Assembly: GCA_902533035.1 (NCBI GenBank)
Contig: CACAKI010000006.1
Location: forward strand, 1-42,677
DNA: 42,677 nucleotides
Direction: 5' to 3'
Source of the DNA: an uncultured Bacteroidota bacterium
Lineage (GTDB): Bacteria; Bacteroidota; Bacteroidia; Flavobacteriales; TMED113
In this document: one piece after another, positions 1 to 9,184 of the stretch
Layout: each line of letters opens with the position of its first letter
How positions within the stretch are numbered: the first letter of the stretch is position 1
Position numbers and translations under genes: made by a program
The notes under the pieces: generated by a model
The model's database searches: none
The model's input: only the letters and a program-made list of their open reading frames with translations
Told to the model about the DNA's origin: nothing

Positions 1-398
1 AAAATTTTACTTTGAAAATTAGAGTTATTAGGAGTTTTTTGATTTATAGCATCTTTAAATGAAATCAGAATATTTTTTTTATCTGCATTTATTTCAAAAA
101 GTGATCTTGTGTTTTGTGTAATGTCTTTAGTAGAATTTATCTTTTCATTATTAGTAGTGAAAAGTAAGGCGTTTTCTTTTGAAATAATTTCAAAATCATT
201 TTTAAAAATTAAAGCAGATTCTTTGTTCTGAAAAATAAAAAAATAATTACAATTATTTAAATTATATAAAGCTGCCGCTATAAATGCAATTTGAGATCCG
301 GAAAACCCATTTATATTTGATGTTGAGTCTAGTTGATTAGACAAATTTTTGATAAATGAAGATTGAGTATATATCTTTAATAAATCTTCTTTATTCAT
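1..398 (-). CDS. mfd: Mfd, transcription-repair coupling factor, N-terminal part (cut by window edge)
   Basis: Mfd removes RNA polymerase stalled at DNA lesions and recruits UvrA. Reading the minus strand from the ATG at 398-396 gives 132 uninterrupted codons to the window edge. The translation starts MNKEDLLKIYTQ and carries GFSGSQIAFIAAALYN at residues 31-46, the 'GLSGS..A.l.aALy' signature of the UvrB-like N-terminal domain of Mfd. It is followed by a strand like 'NYFFIFQNKESALIFKNDFE', also as expected. The start overlaps the fbp stop by 4 nt (ATGA), so it is translationally coupled as the last visible gene of the long minus-strand run. Helicase motifs lie outside the window, so the identification rests on the N-terminus and its fit to Bacteroidota Mfd. 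Confidence 0.8.
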   Translation of the reverse strand, partial: MNKEDLLKIYTQSSFIKNLSNQLDSTSNINGFSGSQIAFIAAALYNLNNCNYFFIFQNKESALIFKNDFEIISKENALLFTTNNEKINSTKDITQNTRSLFEINADKKNILISFKDAINQKTPNNSNFQSKI

Positions 399-1357
399 TT
401 TTTGTAAAAACTCAAAAGTTTAGTTACCATGTTTTTTGACCCTACAATAAAGGCTGTTCTTTCATGAATGTTTTTCGGTGTTTTTTCTAATATCAATTCG
501 TTTCCATCGGAACTTTTAGATCCAGAAAATTGAGCAATTAATGCGATTGGATTACATTCATATATTAAACGTAATTGTCCATTAGGTTTGTCTGCAGTTT
601 TTGGGTAAATAAAAATCCCACCTTTCATCATGTTCCTATGAAAGTCTGCTACTAATGATCCAATAAACCTTCCTGTATGTGTTCGTTTTCCATCTTTATT
701 TAATTTTTTACAACATTCTACATATTGAATGATTTCGGGATCAATTGTCTTTATATTGCCTTCATTAATTGAGAATATATTTCCCCATTCAGGTGTTTTT
801 ATATTAGGGTATGTTAGATAATATTTTTTTTCTTTTAAGTTTAATGTAAATCCATTAACTTGATTATTAATGGCAATTATTAATATTGTTGCCGTCCCAT
901 ATAATACATATGCTGCGCATTCTTGCTTAATTCCTTGTTTTAAAAAATCGGCTTCACAAGTAACGGTATTTATATTGTCTTTTTTATGTATAGAAAAAAT
1001 ACTTCCTACAGGAATATTTACACTAATATTTGAAGAACCATCTAATGGGTCCATAGCAATTGAAAAATCACCAGTTTTATGTCCCTGAATGATATTTTCA
1101 TTTTCTTCAGAAAGAACGCCGTTTATTTCTTTATTTTTTAGAAAAAAATCTAAGAAAACATTATTTGCAATAACATCTAATTTTTGAACATCTTCTGATT
1201 GTATATTTTTTGTTCCTTCAGATTTTAAGTGTTCTGGATTCCCATTTAATAAAATTTCATTTATTATCATGGATCCTTCAGAGATATCCTTTAAAATTTT
1301 AAATACAGGACTTTGATGTAATTTTTCTTCTTCAAAAAATTTATTAAAACTCAGCAT
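395..1357 (-). CDS. fbp: Fructose-1,6-bisphosphatase class I
   Basis: Hydrolyses fructose-1,6-bisphosphate to fructose-6-phosphate, the irreversible step of gluconeogenesis, in the cytosol. It has 320 residues, near the usual class I length of about 330. The metal-binding DPLDGSSN motif is at 103-110, preceded by the VLSEE acidic pair near 81-85. The sugar-phosphate region KGGIFIYPKTADKPNGQLRL lies around 245-264, followed by YECNPIALIAQ and a C-terminal IHERTAFIVGS typical of the family. It starts 8 nt after the DUF6588 gene and overlaps mfd by 4 nt, so it is most likely co-transcribed with both. Nothing is truncated. The association with mfd and serS looks like operon packing rather than shared function. 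Confidence 0.97.
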   Translation of the reverse strand: MLSFNKFFEEEKLHQSPVFKILKDISEGSMIINEILLNGNPEHLKSEGTKNIQSEDVQKLDVIANNVFLDFFLKNKEINGVLSEENENIIQGHKTGDFSIAMDPLDGSSNISVNIPVGSIFSIHKKDNINTVTCEADFLKQGIKQECAAYVLYGTATILIIAINNQVNGFTLNLKEKKYYLTYPNIKTPEWGNIFSINEGNIKTIDPEIIQYVECCKKLNKDGKRTHTGRFIGSLVADFHRNMMKGGIFIYPKTADKPNGQLRLIYECNPIALIAQFSGSKSSDGNELILEKTPKNIHERTAFIVGSKNMVTKLLSFYKK

Positions 1358-1365
1358 TTTTGAAA

Positions 1366-2349
1366 TTAAAATAATCCATCAGTACTTAACGCAACACCAA
1401 ATGTGAACATATTATATTCTGCTTTTGTCCATTGTGCATTTAATGCAAAAACTAAAATTTTCATTCTTACACCAACATCAGTTTTAAATCCATTAATTCC
1501 TCCAAAGTTAATATCAATAGGGTCTGATAAAATACCAGCGTCCTCCCCATTTTCATAAATCATCGTGTAATCTCCATTTATTTTCAATCGACTATTTGAA
1601 AATTGATATCCAACTCCAGTATAAAGAGTAATGAAGCTTAATTTTTTGCTTAAACAAATATATTGATTTAACCCTCTTACTTTAAAGTCTAAATTTTTAT
1701 CTCCGTAAAAATTAAAGGTGCTAGATAATTTAGAATAAGAAATTAGGTAAGATAAATCAATAGGAATTTTATCAGCAATAGGAATCCATTGTAATAAATC
1801 ATGTTTTAAGCCAATACCCCAATATCCAAATTCTAGTTTTCCAAAATCTAATTTAAATGGAGAGACTCGGAATAAAATGTCAGTTTTTTTTGGACCTCCT
1901 ATACTACCTTGAAAGTATGGAATAGGAATAGCTGGCACGTCAGTTCCAACTGGTGCGTTAAAAAGAAAGATATCATCCTCTAAGTTAATTGTAGAGTTTG
2001 TGTTATTTGATCCCACAAAAGTTGGTATGTTTTGATCTCCTTGAATTTCAAATTGATTAAAATCTCCAGATGGGTTAAACGTTTTTGCGCTTGTAGGAAT
2101 AGATATCAAATGTATTCCGGCAGTAATATCAAAACCTCCTAATTTATGAGGCTTTGCAGTGCTATACCACCCTCCATTTAATCCCGATCCTAGAACAGCA
2201 CCTAGAGGAGACATATATCCTTCTAAGATTATTTCACTATCATGAAGGGATCCATCAATAATAACATTATTTAAAAAATCCTCTAAAGCATTTTGAGAGA
2301 AAATAGAAATATGAGAAAGAAATATAAAAGCAAGTATAAATTTTTTCAT
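1366..2349 (-). CDS. Secreted DUF6588-like protein, probable outer-membrane beta-barrel
   Basis: 327 residues beginning with a clear signal peptide (MKKFILAFIFLSHISIFSQ, cleavage after SQ as often in Bacteroidota). The mature protein has the pattern of a DUF6588 family member: an early segment with GYMSPLGAVLGSGLNGGWY, then repeated amphipathic aromatic-rich strands (FKLDFGKLEFGYWGIGLKHD, FITLYTGVGYQFSNSRLK), and an aromatic C-terminal residue, F327, as in barrel proteins. Function is unknown; I infer an outer-membrane location from strand pattern and signal peptide. It sits between the 2-hydroxyacid dehydrogenase (19 nt gap) and fbp (8 nt gap). The family name is recalled from the motif pattern and not verified. 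Confidence 0.7.
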   Translation of the reverse strand: MKKFILAFIFLSHISIFSQNALEDFLNNVIIDGSLHDSEIILEGYMSPLGAVLGSGLNGGWYSTAKPHKLGGFDITAGIHLISIPTSAKTFNPSGDFNQFEIQGDQNIPTFVGSNNTNSTINLEDDIFLFNAPVGTDVPAIPIPYFQGSIGGPKKTDILFRVSPFKLDFGKLEFGYWGIGLKHDLLQWIPIADKIPIDLSYLISYSKLSSTFNFYGDKNLDFKVRGLNQYICLSKKLSFITLYTGVGYQFSNSRLKINGDYTMIYENGEDAGILSDPIDINFGGINGFKTDVGVRMKILVFALNAQWTKAEYNMFTFGVALSTDGLF

Positions 2350-2368
2350 GATAATTTTTTTTACAAAA

Positions 2369-3307
2369 CTACTTAATACTTTTCAAATGAGATAATATTT
2401 TTTTTGTTAAAATTTGACACATTAATTTATTAGATTCAAAACTCCATCCTGCTATGTGTGGGGTTAGAATTACTTTGGAAGATTTTTTTAAAAATTCTAA
2501 TTCATGATTTTTATTTAATTTTTCAAAATTTTCATTTTCATTTTCTAGGACATCTAATCCTGCTCCAATTATCTTTCCTGATTTAATATTAGTTATTAAA
2601 TCAGTGGTTTTTACTATTTTTCCTCTTGAAGTATTTAAGAGAAAAATATTTTTAGAAAACTTATTGATAAAATTATTCTTTATTAGGTATTTTGTTTCTT
2701 CATTTAGTGGAATGTGTAGACTCAATACATCAGCATATTTGAAAATGTTTTTCATAGAACTTTGTCTCACAAATTTATTTTGATAATTTTTTTTGTATTT
2801 ATCATAGGCTAAAATTTTACAATTAAATCCAACTAATTTTTTCGAAAATGCTTTTCCAGCATTTCCATACCCTATAATTCCTATTGTTTTTCCGGACAAT
2901 TCCATTCCTCTGTTTGACTCTCTTTTCCATTTTCCATTTCTTACTTCCAAGTTAGATTTTTGAATGTTATTCATAAGGGACAATAATAAACCTAAAGTAT
3001 GTTCTCCAACAGCATTACTGTTTCCTTTTGGCGCATTGATACATTTTATTTTATATTTTTTGGCTTCTAAAACATCAATATTTTCCATACCTGACCCAAA
3101 TCTTGCAATAAACTTTAAATGTGAAGAGTTTTGAATAAAGTTTTTATCAATTTTAATTCTACTTCTTAAAACAATACCATCAAAGGCATTAATTATTTTA
3201 ATTATCTCATTTTTATTTTCAGTAATTTTTTCTTCACAAATAATACCTTTTTCAATTAAGTTACATTTTAAATCAGGGTCTATTTTATCTAGAAAAAGCA
3301 CTTTCAT
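2369..3307 (-). CDS. D-2-hydroxyacid dehydrogenase (3-phosphoglycerate dehydrogenase-like, no ACT domain)
   Basis: NAD-dependent D-2-hydroxyacid dehydrogenase, 312 residues. The Rossmann motif GIIGYGNAGKAFSKKL is near 143-158. Candidate catalytic residues are R228 (in NTSRGKIV), E255 (GLDVLEN) and H284 (TPHIAG), matching the Arg-Glu-His triad of the family. Substrate-loop features ARFGSGMENID (69-79) and NAPKGNSNAVGEHTLG (91-106) resemble phosphoglycerate dehydrogenases. There is no C-terminal ACT regulatory domain, so if this is serine-pathway SerA it would not be regulated through ACT. Its stop is followed after 19 nt by the DUF6588 gene, and its start overlaps the mgtE stop by 1 nt (TAATG). 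Another 2-hydroxyacid substrate is possible; only the family assignment is secure. Confidence 0.85.
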   Translation of the reverse strand: MKVLFLDKIDPDLKCNLIEKGIICEEKITENKNEIIKIINAFDGIVLRSRIKIDKNFIQNSSHLKFIARFGSGMENIDVLEAKKYKIKCINAPKGNSNAVGEHTLGLLLSLMNNIQKSNLEVRNGKWKRESNRGMELSGKTIGIIGYGNAGKAFSKKLVGFNCKILAYDKYKKNYQNKFVRQSSMKNIFKYADVLSLHIPLNEETKYLIKNNFINKFSKNIFLLNTSRGKIVKTTDLITNIKSGKIIGAGLDVLENENENFEKLNKNHELEFLKKSSKVILTPHIAGWSFESNKLMCQILTKKILSHLKSIK

Positions 3308-4653
3308 TATAGAAACATATATTCAGAAATTAAAAAATAAATTAACAAACCAATTACATCATTCATGGTCGTAATAAATGGTCCTGTGGCAAGTGCTGGA
3401 TCTATGTTTACTTTGTTTAGTATTAGAGGAATAAAAGTACCAAATAATGCAGCATAAATCATGACAATAATTAGTGAAATTGAAAGTGTAAAAGCAAAAT
3501 TGGTTTCATTATTTCCATAGTAAAAATAACAAAATATAAAAATAATAATTCCACAAATTAAGCCATTGATTGTTGCAACAGCAAGTTCTTTGAAAAATTT
3601 ATATTTCCAATTTTCTATTGAATTTTTACTTGCAATATCTTGTACCACAATGGCTGCAGACTGAACACCAATATTTCCTGCCATTGCAGCAATTAAAGGT
3701 ATAAAAGCTAGTTGCAATGAGTCTTTTGGATCTAAAAAAATATGTATTATTTTCGCACCCAGAATACCACCAATTAGACCAATTAACAACCATGGGATTC
3801 TAGCTTTTGTCAATTTTAAAATTGTATCACTTGACTCAATGTTTTTTGTTATACCAGAAGCCATTTGATAATCTTTTTCAGCCTCTTCTTTAATAACATC
3901 AACCACATCATCAATTGTAATACGTCCAACTAATACACCTTGCTTGTCAACTACGGGCAAAACAATTAAGTCATATTTATTCATAATTTTTGCTATTTCT
4001 TCATCATTCTGATCAGTAGAAACAGAGATGATGTTTTTATTGTAAATTTTTTCTACAAATGTTTTTTCTGGTGTTATTAAAAGTTCTTTTAAAGATACTG
4101 TACCAAGAAGTTTTTCATTTTTATCAATCACATAAATAGTATATACTTTGTCAATGTTTTCAGCCTGCTTTCTCATCTCTCCCAAGCATCTTATGATACT
4201 CCAATTTTTCTTTACTTTAATTAACTCTTTTCCCATTAATGCTCCTGCTGAGTTTTCAGAATAAGAAAGTAAATCTTCAATATCTTCTGCATGTTCTTGA
4301 TTTTTTATTTGTGATAACACCTCTTTTTGCATTGGGTCTGACATTTCTTGAATTACGTCAGCGGCATCATCTGTTTCAAGATTCTCAATGAGATTTTTTG
4401 CAATTTTTTTTGTTGTTAAACTAGATAGAATTTCTTCTCTTAAATTTTCTTCTAATTCAATTAATATTTCGGAAGAATTTTCTTTTAATAATTCAAATAA
4501 GTACTTTCCATCGCTTCTATTTAGATTAGAAATTATTTCTGCAAGATCTTGCGGAAAAAAATCAGCAAGGATGGCTTTAATTTTGTTATCATTCTTATTT
4601 TTTATTAAATATTGAATTTGATTAATAAATTTTTCTGTTAATTGGAAGTTCAT
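3307..4653 (-). CDS. mgtE: MgtE-type magnesium transporter
   Basis: Mg2+ channel/transporter of the inner membrane, 448 residues (typical 440-460). It has an N-terminal helical MgtE_N domain (about 20-130, with the repeated 'LIENLETDDAADVIQEMSDP' pattern), a CBS pair (about 135-255, with GTVSLKELL and GRITIDDVVDVIKEEAEKD), and five predicted membrane helices from about 285 to the end. The pore region contains ARIPWLLIGLIGG, PLIAAMAGNIGVQSAAI and the C-terminal DPALATGPFITTMNDVIG, the strongly conserved MgtE pore-helix signature. The N-domain and CBS domains normally sense cytosolic Mg2+. Start and stop each overlap a neighbour by 1 nt, so it is internal to the operon. No separate Mg riboswitch can be placed here. 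Confidence 0.97.
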   Translation of the reverse strand: MNFQLTEKFINQIQYLIKNKNDNKIKAILADFFPQDLAEIISNLNRSDGKYLFELLKENSSEILIELEENLREEILSSLTTKKIAKNLIENLETDDAADVIQEMSDPMQKEVLSQIKNQEHAEDIEDLLSYSENSAGALMGKELIKVKKNWSIIRCLGEMRKQAENIDKVYTIYVIDKNEKLLGTVSLKELLITPEKTFVEKIYNKNIISVSTDQNDEEIAKIMNKYDLIVLPVVDKQGVLVGRITIDDVVDVIKEEAEKDYQMASGITKNIESSDTILKLTKARIPWLLIGLIGGILGAKIIHIFLDPKDSLQLAFIPLIAAMAGNIGVQSAAIVVQDIASKNSIENWKYKFFKELAVATINGLICGIIIFIFCYFYYGNNETNFAFTLSISLIIVMIYAALFGTFIPLILNKVNIDPALATGPFITTMNDVIGLLIYFLISEYMFL

Positions 4654-5423
4654 TATTTAATAATATTGTTTGTTAGTAAAATAAAATCATTTACACTTAA
4701 CTCTTCGGGTCTTTTTCCCATTAAACATTCAATTGATTTATTAGAATTAAAAACTAAATTTTTTAATGAATTTTTAATTTTTTTTCTTCTTTGATTAAAG
4801 CTCATTTTAACAACTTTAATAAATTCTTTTTCATTGCAAGTTAAAGTTTTTGTTGAGTTTCTTCGTAATTCTATAACAGAGGATTCAACATTAGGTGGTG
4901 GGTTAAAATTTCTTCTACTTATGTTAATAATTATTTTACAATTATAATAAGCTTGAATTAAAACTGAACTTATACCATATTTTTTATTATTAGGTTCGCT
5001 GCAAATTCTTTCTGCGACTTCTTTTTGAAACATCCCAATAACAGTTTGAATAGCATCTTTGTGTTCTAAAATTTTAAATAAAATTTGTGTTGAAATGTTA
5101 TAAGGAAAATTCCCAATTATAGCATTTGTGTTTTTCAAGTATAGATTTAAGTTTATTTTCAGAAAGTCACCTAAAATTATGTTATCTAATTCTGGAATAT
5201 TTTTTTTTAAGTAATCTACAGCTTCTTTGTCAATTTCAAAAAGTGTGGGTTTGCAATGTTTAATTAAATATTTTGACAACACTCCTGTTCCAGGACCAAT
5301 TTCAAAGATTTGTTTATGATTTTGAAAATCTAAGGACTGTACAATTTCTCTTGCAATTTTTTCATTAGTTAAGAAATGCTGACCATATTTTTTTTTTGTT
5401 CTAAATTGCTTGTTAGAATTCAT
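4653..5423 (-). CDS. rsmA: 16S rRNA (adenine1518/1519-N6,N6) dimethyltransferase RsmA/KsgA
   Basis: Dimethylates two adjacent adenosines in the 3' hairpin of 16S rRNA using SAM, a late small-subunit maturation step. 256 residues, usual length. The opening KKYGQHFLTNEKIAREIV is the family signature. SAM motif I EIGPGTGVLSKYL is at 41-53, the acidic FEIDKEA follows, and the catalytic motif IV appears as NFPYNIS at 105-111 (NLPY in many bacteria; NFPY is common in Bacteroidota). The C-terminal RRNFNPPPNVESSVIEL segment is also typical. It overlaps DUF4286 by 11 nt and mgtE by 1 nt, so translation of all three is likely coupled. Confidence 0.97.
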   Translation of the reverse strand: MNSNKQFRTKKKYGQHFLTNEKIAREIVQSLDFQNHKQIFEIGPGTGVLSKYLIKHCKPTLFEIDKEAVDYLKKNIPELDNIILGDFLKINLNLYLKNTNAIIGNFPYNISTQILFKILEHKDAIQTVIGMFQKEVAERICSEPNNKKYGISSVLIQAYYNCKIIINISRRNFNPPPNVESSVIELRRNSTKTLTCNEKEFIKVVKMSFNQRRKKIKNSLKNLVFNSNKSIECLMGKRPEELSVNDFILLTNNIIK

Positions 5424-5724
5424 TTTTTAGTGATATAATTAATCTTTCCGCATTAAATTTTCCTTTATATTTTTCAGAGTGTTTTTTCTGAATACTTTTT
5501 GCGTAATTGTTTTTGTATTTATCATAGTCATTTATTGAGTTACAATGATATTCAATACAATAAGATTTTAAATCATGTTTTTTAGGATGTAAAATTTGAA
5601 ATATTTTACTTTTCATAAAGATATTAAGAGACATTATTTCTGGGACATGTTCTTTTTTTATCCAAGACAACCAATCTTGTTCTATCTCTTTTTGGATATG
5701 TATAATTACTTTATAAATAACCAT
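5413..5724 (-). CDS. DUF4286 family small protein
   Basis: 103 residues, no signal peptide or membrane segment. The start MVIYKVIIHIQKEIEQDWLSW and the following KKEHVPEIMSLNIF match the DUF4286 pattern (a ferredoxin-like dimeric alpha/beta fold resembling antibiotic-biosynthesis monooxygenase-like proteins), which in Bacteroidota is usually encoded directly beside rsmA. No catalytic motif can be recognised, so no reaction is assigned. It starts immediately after the TPR gene stop (0 nt gap) and its 3' end overlaps rsmA by 11 nt. The conserved pairing with rsmA suggests, but does not show, a role near ribosome maturation. Confidence 0.8.
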   Translation of the reverse strand: MVIYKVIIHIQKEIEQDWLSWIKKEHVPEIMSLNIFMKSKIFQILHPKKHDLKSYCIEYHCNSINDYDKYKNNYAKSIQKKHSEKYKGKFNAERLIISLKNEF

Positions 5725-7548
5725 CTAATTGTTTCTTAATTTTCTGTATCTTTTTCGGGCTTCTGCCAAAAAGATACTTCCTGGTTGTTCAAGTAGTATT
5801 CTTTCATATTTTTCTTTTGCTTTTTTTTTATCTTCAAAAATTGTTTCTAAAATATAACCTTGTTTATATAATGCATCATCAAAAAGAATAGATTCGCTTC
5901 CATATTGCTGACATATTTTTTCTAAAAACATTAATGCATCGTTATATTTTTTTTTATCGATACTAATTAAAGCTTTCTTAAATAACACTTCATCTATTAA
6001 GCTATGATCTGGAAAAACAGATTCGATATTTTTTAAAGTATTTAATGCGTCATCATAATTATTTTGAAAAATATAAAGTTCAGCTTTTGCATATAATTCA
6101 AGAGCTGTTTTTGTTGTGTCTAAGTTTAAATTATCAGTTATAAGTAGAGATAATTCAATAGCATTATTTGAAATTAGTTTTGAGGTAGATTTTTTTAAAA
6201 CATCAAGTTGTGCTTGGGCCCAATTAAAATCACCATTAAAATAATCTACTTTTATTTTTTTGAATTTTGCTTGTTGACCAATAATGTCATTTTTAAATCC
6301 TTTTTCTACTTGTGAATAATATAATATTGCATCCCATTTTTTTCCTTCACACAAAAGAATATCTCCTAATTCTATTTTTATATGTGCTAAATTTTGATTA
6401 GAATAATATCTTTTTTCTAATATTTTTTCTAATATTTTTTTTGCTTTTTCTTTATTTTTTTGATAGAAAGCGATAATATGTGCTAAATCTCGAATAATTA
6501 AAATAGTTTCGTTGCTTTCACCTAATATAGTAATTGCATTTTCATATTCTTTAATTATTTTTTCAATATCATTATTTGTTTTTAAGGGAATCTTTTTAAA
6601 ATACAAGTATTTTATACTAATTAATTTTAAAATACTTTCTTCATAATAAATTCCTTCTTCGCCTTTTTTTATCAGATAGTCAAATGCACTTTCAGCTATA
6701 TTTAATTGCTCATTAGACATGGAGATTTCCCCTATTTCATATATATTGTTTTCATAAAATTCGAATCTTTTGTCTAGAGCGATTAATTGCTCTAAAGCTC
6801 CTGAAAAATTTTTTTCTTGTAAATAAACCCAGACAAGTAAGTCATTTAATGCTTCAGTTTCATTTTTTTTTAATTTTTTAATGATATTCTTTTTTAATAA
6901 AACATTATTTACATTTTGAGAATCGGTATTAATTGTTCGAATAATTCTAGACTTACAGGTTTGTAAATATGAGGGGGAAATTAGTAATAAATCTAATAGT
7001 TCTTTATACATATTTTCCACTTGTCCTAACTGGGAATATATATTAGAGATTTGTAGTGAATAATTATTTGGATTTTTTTCTTTTGCTATTAGGTATGCTT
7101 TTAATGCATAATTATAATTTTTTTTTTTGTAGAAATTAGAGGCTACTGATAATATAAAATTCGGTTTTTTTTCAATTTCTTCAATAGCATTTTCGAATTG
7201 TTTTTGTGCTAGTTTCTCATCACCTTTTAATATGTATAATTCCCCTAAATCAATCAGTATACTAGGGTTTTTTCCATGTTTTTTATAATAATTTTTTACT
7301 AGTTCTATTGCTTTTTCAAATTCGGATAATTTAACTAAACAATCTAAGTATGAATTATATATTCTTGATGTCTTTTCTTTTTTATAAATTTTTTCAAATA
7401 AAACTACAGCTTGATCATATTTTTTTTCTGCGTATAAATTTTTTGCTTTATTAACATCAATGCTTATGTTTTGACTTTGAACATTAAGATTGAAAATAAA
7501 AAAACTTATTAAAAATAAATAACGAATACTGTTTATGTGACCAACCAT
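5725..7548 (-). CDS. Secreted or periplasmic tetratricopeptide-repeat protein
   Basis: 607 residues. The N-terminus has a hydrophobic export signal (IRYLFLISFFIFNLNVQSQ), cleavable after QSQ. The rest is helical TPR arrays: A-x-x-L/Y-x-x-x-K-Y-D-x-A patterns near residues 35-50 (AKNLYAEKKYDQAVVLFEKI), 100-150, 245-300, 405-430 and 485-560 (KALISIDKKKYNDALMFLEK). TPR proteins are scaffolds for protein contacts; periplasmic ones in Bacteroidota often work in envelope or secretion assembly. Partner and function are unknown here. Its start overlaps the serS stop by 1 nt (TAATG) and its stop touches DUF4286, so it is expressed with translation genes. No truncation is seen. Confidence 0.85.
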   Translation of the reverse strand: MVGHINSIRYLFLISFFIFNLNVQSQNISIDVNKAKNLYAEKKYDQAVVLFEKIYKKEKTSRIYNSYLDCLVKLSEFEKAIELVKNYYKKHGKNPSILIDLGELYILKGDEKLAQKQFENAIEEIEKKPNFILSVASNFYKKKNYNYALKAYLIAKEKNPNNYSLQISNIYSQLGQVENMYKELLDLLLISPSYLQTCKSRIIRTINTDSQNVNNVLLKKNIIKKLKKNETEALNDLLVWVYLQEKNFSGALEQLIALDKRFEFYENNIYEIGEISMSNEQLNIAESAFDYLIKKGEEGIYYEESILKLISIKYLYFKKIPLKTNNDIEKIIKEYENAITILGESNETILIIRDLAHIIAFYQKNKEKAKKILEKILEKRYYSNQNLAHIKIELGDILLCEGKKWDAILYYSQVEKGFKNDIIGQQAKFKKIKVDYFNGDFNWAQAQLDVLKKSTSKLISNNAIELSLLITDNLNLDTTKTALELYAKAELYIFQNNYDDALNTLKNIESVFPDHSLIDEVLFKKALISIDKKKYNDALMFLEKICQQYGSESILFDDALYKQGYILETIFEDKKKAKEKYERILLEQPGSIFLAEARKRYRKLRNN

Positions 7549-8816
7549 TATGATATCATTTTAAATCCGGTGTATTTATAGAGGGATTCAGGTATTTTAA
7601 TTCCAGATTCGGTTTGATTGTTTTCTAAAATAGCAGCCATGATTCTAGGTAAAGCTAAAGCACTTCCATTTAATGTATGGCAAAAATTTAAGTTAGAGTC
7701 TTCTCTAAATTTTATATTTGTTCTAGTTGCTTGAAAAGATTCAAAATTAGAAACAGAACTTACTTCTAACCATTTATTTTGACCGGCAGAAAACACTTCG
7801 AAATCATATGTCAAAGCTGAAGAAAAACTAAGGTCTCCTCCACACAATTTAACTAATCTAAATGGTAATTTTAATTCTTCAAGAAGATTTGAAATATGTT
7901 TTACCATTTCTTTTAGATTTGAATACGATTTTTCAGGATGTGCTAATTGAACTATTTCTACTTTATCAAATTGATGTAATCTATTTAAACCTCTGACATT
8001 TTTTCCGTATGACCCAGCTTCTCTTCTAAAACAAGGAGTGTATGCAGTTAGTTTTATAGGTAAGTTAACTGAATTAATAATTTCATTTCTGAATATGTTG
8101 GTTAAAGGCACTTCAGCTGTTGGAATTAAATATAAATCATCTTTTTCTATGTGATACATTTGTCCTTCTTTATCAGGAAAGTTACCTGTTCCAAAAGCAG
8201 ATGCTTCATTCACTAATTGAGGAGGCAGGTATTCCGTATAGCCATTTGAAATATTAAAATCCAAAAAAAAGTTAATTAAGGACCTTTGTAGTTTTGCACC
8301 TTTGTTTTTATATAACGGGAATCCAGCCCCAGTAATAATATTACCTTTTTCAAAATCAATTATGTCATATTTTTTTGCAAGCTCCCAATGGGGTAATTTA
8401 CTTTTTTCAAGTTTTGGTATTGTTCCAAAATTTTTTATAATTTCATTTTCTTTTTCTGTATTTCCAATGGGCACATTTTTATTGGCTATGTTAGGGATTT
8501 GAATTAATAATTGGTTTATTTTTTTTATAGCAATTTTTTGCTCATCGTTTTTCGTTTGAATTAAAATCTTCAATTTTCCAGATTCAGATTTTAATTTTTC
8601 TGCTTTTTCTTTATTGTTTTTAGCAAAGCATATTCCAATTTCTTTTGACAAAGAATTCATGTGATTTTGTAGGCTATTTAATTCTTTTTGAATTTTAATT
8701 CGAATATTATCTGTTTCAATAATTTTTTTAATGATTTTTTGGCCATCAAAATTCTTTTTCTTTAAACTTGAAATTATTTCAGGAGTATTTTCTTTTATGA
8801 TACTTGTGCGAAGCAT
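7548..8816 (-). CDS. serS: Seryl-tRNA synthetase
   Basis: Class II aminoacyl-tRNA synthetase charging tRNA-Ser (and tRNA-Sec where present), 422 residues as usual. The N-terminal long antiparallel coiled coil (about 1-105, rich in K/E/I with repeats such as EKAEKLKSESGKLKILIQ) contacts the tRNA variable arm. The catalytic core has TAEVPLTNIFRNEII, motif 2 FRREAGSYGKNVRGLNRLHQF (about 264-284) and motif 3 NGSALALPRIMAAILENNQ (about 383-401). It is the first gene of the minus-strand run that ends in mfd. The 107 nt upstream, to rpmA, hold the TATAAAG repeats noted separately; I could not find a clean TAnnTTTG promoter there. Confidence 0.98.
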   Translation of the reverse strand: MLRTSIIKENTPEIISSLKKKNFDGQKIIKKIIETDNIRIKIQKELNSLQNHMNSLSKEIGICFAKNNKEKAEKLKSESGKLKILIQTKNDEQKIAIKKINQLLIQIPNIANKNVPIGNTEKENEIIKNFGTIPKLEKSKLPHWELAKKYDIIDFEKGNIITGAGFPLYKNKGAKLQRSLINFFLDFNISNGYTEYLPPQLVNEASAFGTGNFPDKEGQMYHIEKDDLYLIPTAEVPLTNIFRNEIINSVNLPIKLTAYTPCFRREAGSYGKNVRGLNRLHQFDKVEIVQLAHPEKSYSNLKEMVKHISNLLEELKLPFRLVKLCGGDLSFSSALTYDFEVFSAGQNKWLEVSSVSNFESFQATRTNIKFREDSNLNFCHTLNGSALALPRIMAAILENNQTESGIKIPESLYKYTGFKMIS

Positions 8817-8884
8817 AACTTTTCTTTAAAACAGATATAAAGTTAATAGATTATTTTAAAAGAAATAGAGATATTTTCTTTAAA

Positions 8885-8905
8885 TATAAAGTATAAAGTA
8901 TAAAG
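8885..8905. repeat. Three tandem copies of a 7-bp unit TATAAAG upstream of serS
   Basis: TATAAAG occurs three times head to tail in the 107-nt gap between rpmA and serS. A longer related string, TATAAAGTTAAT, occurs twice in the same gap (8835-8846 and 8899-8910). This is a short tandem repeat able to slip and change spacing upstream of serS. No function is assigned. Confidence 0.6.
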
Positions 8906-8923
8906 TTAATAAAATAGAAAGAC

Positions 8924-9178
8924 TTACTTATTTACTACAGAAACATAAGATTTATTGTTTCGTTTCTTTTTAAATTGAACGATACCATCAGTTAGAGCAA
9001 ATAATGTATGGTCTTTTCCCATCCCTACATTTACATCTGGACTGTGAACTGTACCTCTTTGTCTTACGATAATATTTCCTGCAACAACCTTTTGTCCACC
9101 AAAAATTTTCACTCCTAGTCGTTTAGAATGAGACTCTCTTCCATTTTTTGAACTACCAGCTCCTTTTTTATGTGCCAT
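8924..9178 (-). CDS. rpmA: 50S ribosomal protein L27
   Basis: bL27, 84 residues, a large-subunit protein near the peptidyl-transferase centre. The N-terminus [20 protein letters not shown] starts directly with the mature MAHKKG, so there is no Firmicutes-type cleavable leader. Other family features are [23 protein letters not shown] and the [11 protein letters not shown] segment. It follows rplU by 6 nt in the usual rplU-rpmA order and presumably shares the promoter at 9557-9586. No obgE follows; the next gene is serS on the same strand. Confidence 0.98.
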   Translation of the reverse strand: MAHKKGAGSSKNGRESHSKRLGVKIFGGQKVVAGNIIVRQRGTVHSPDVNVGMGKDHTLFALTDGIVQFKKKRNNKSYVSVVNK

Positions 9179-9184
9179 TGTTAT

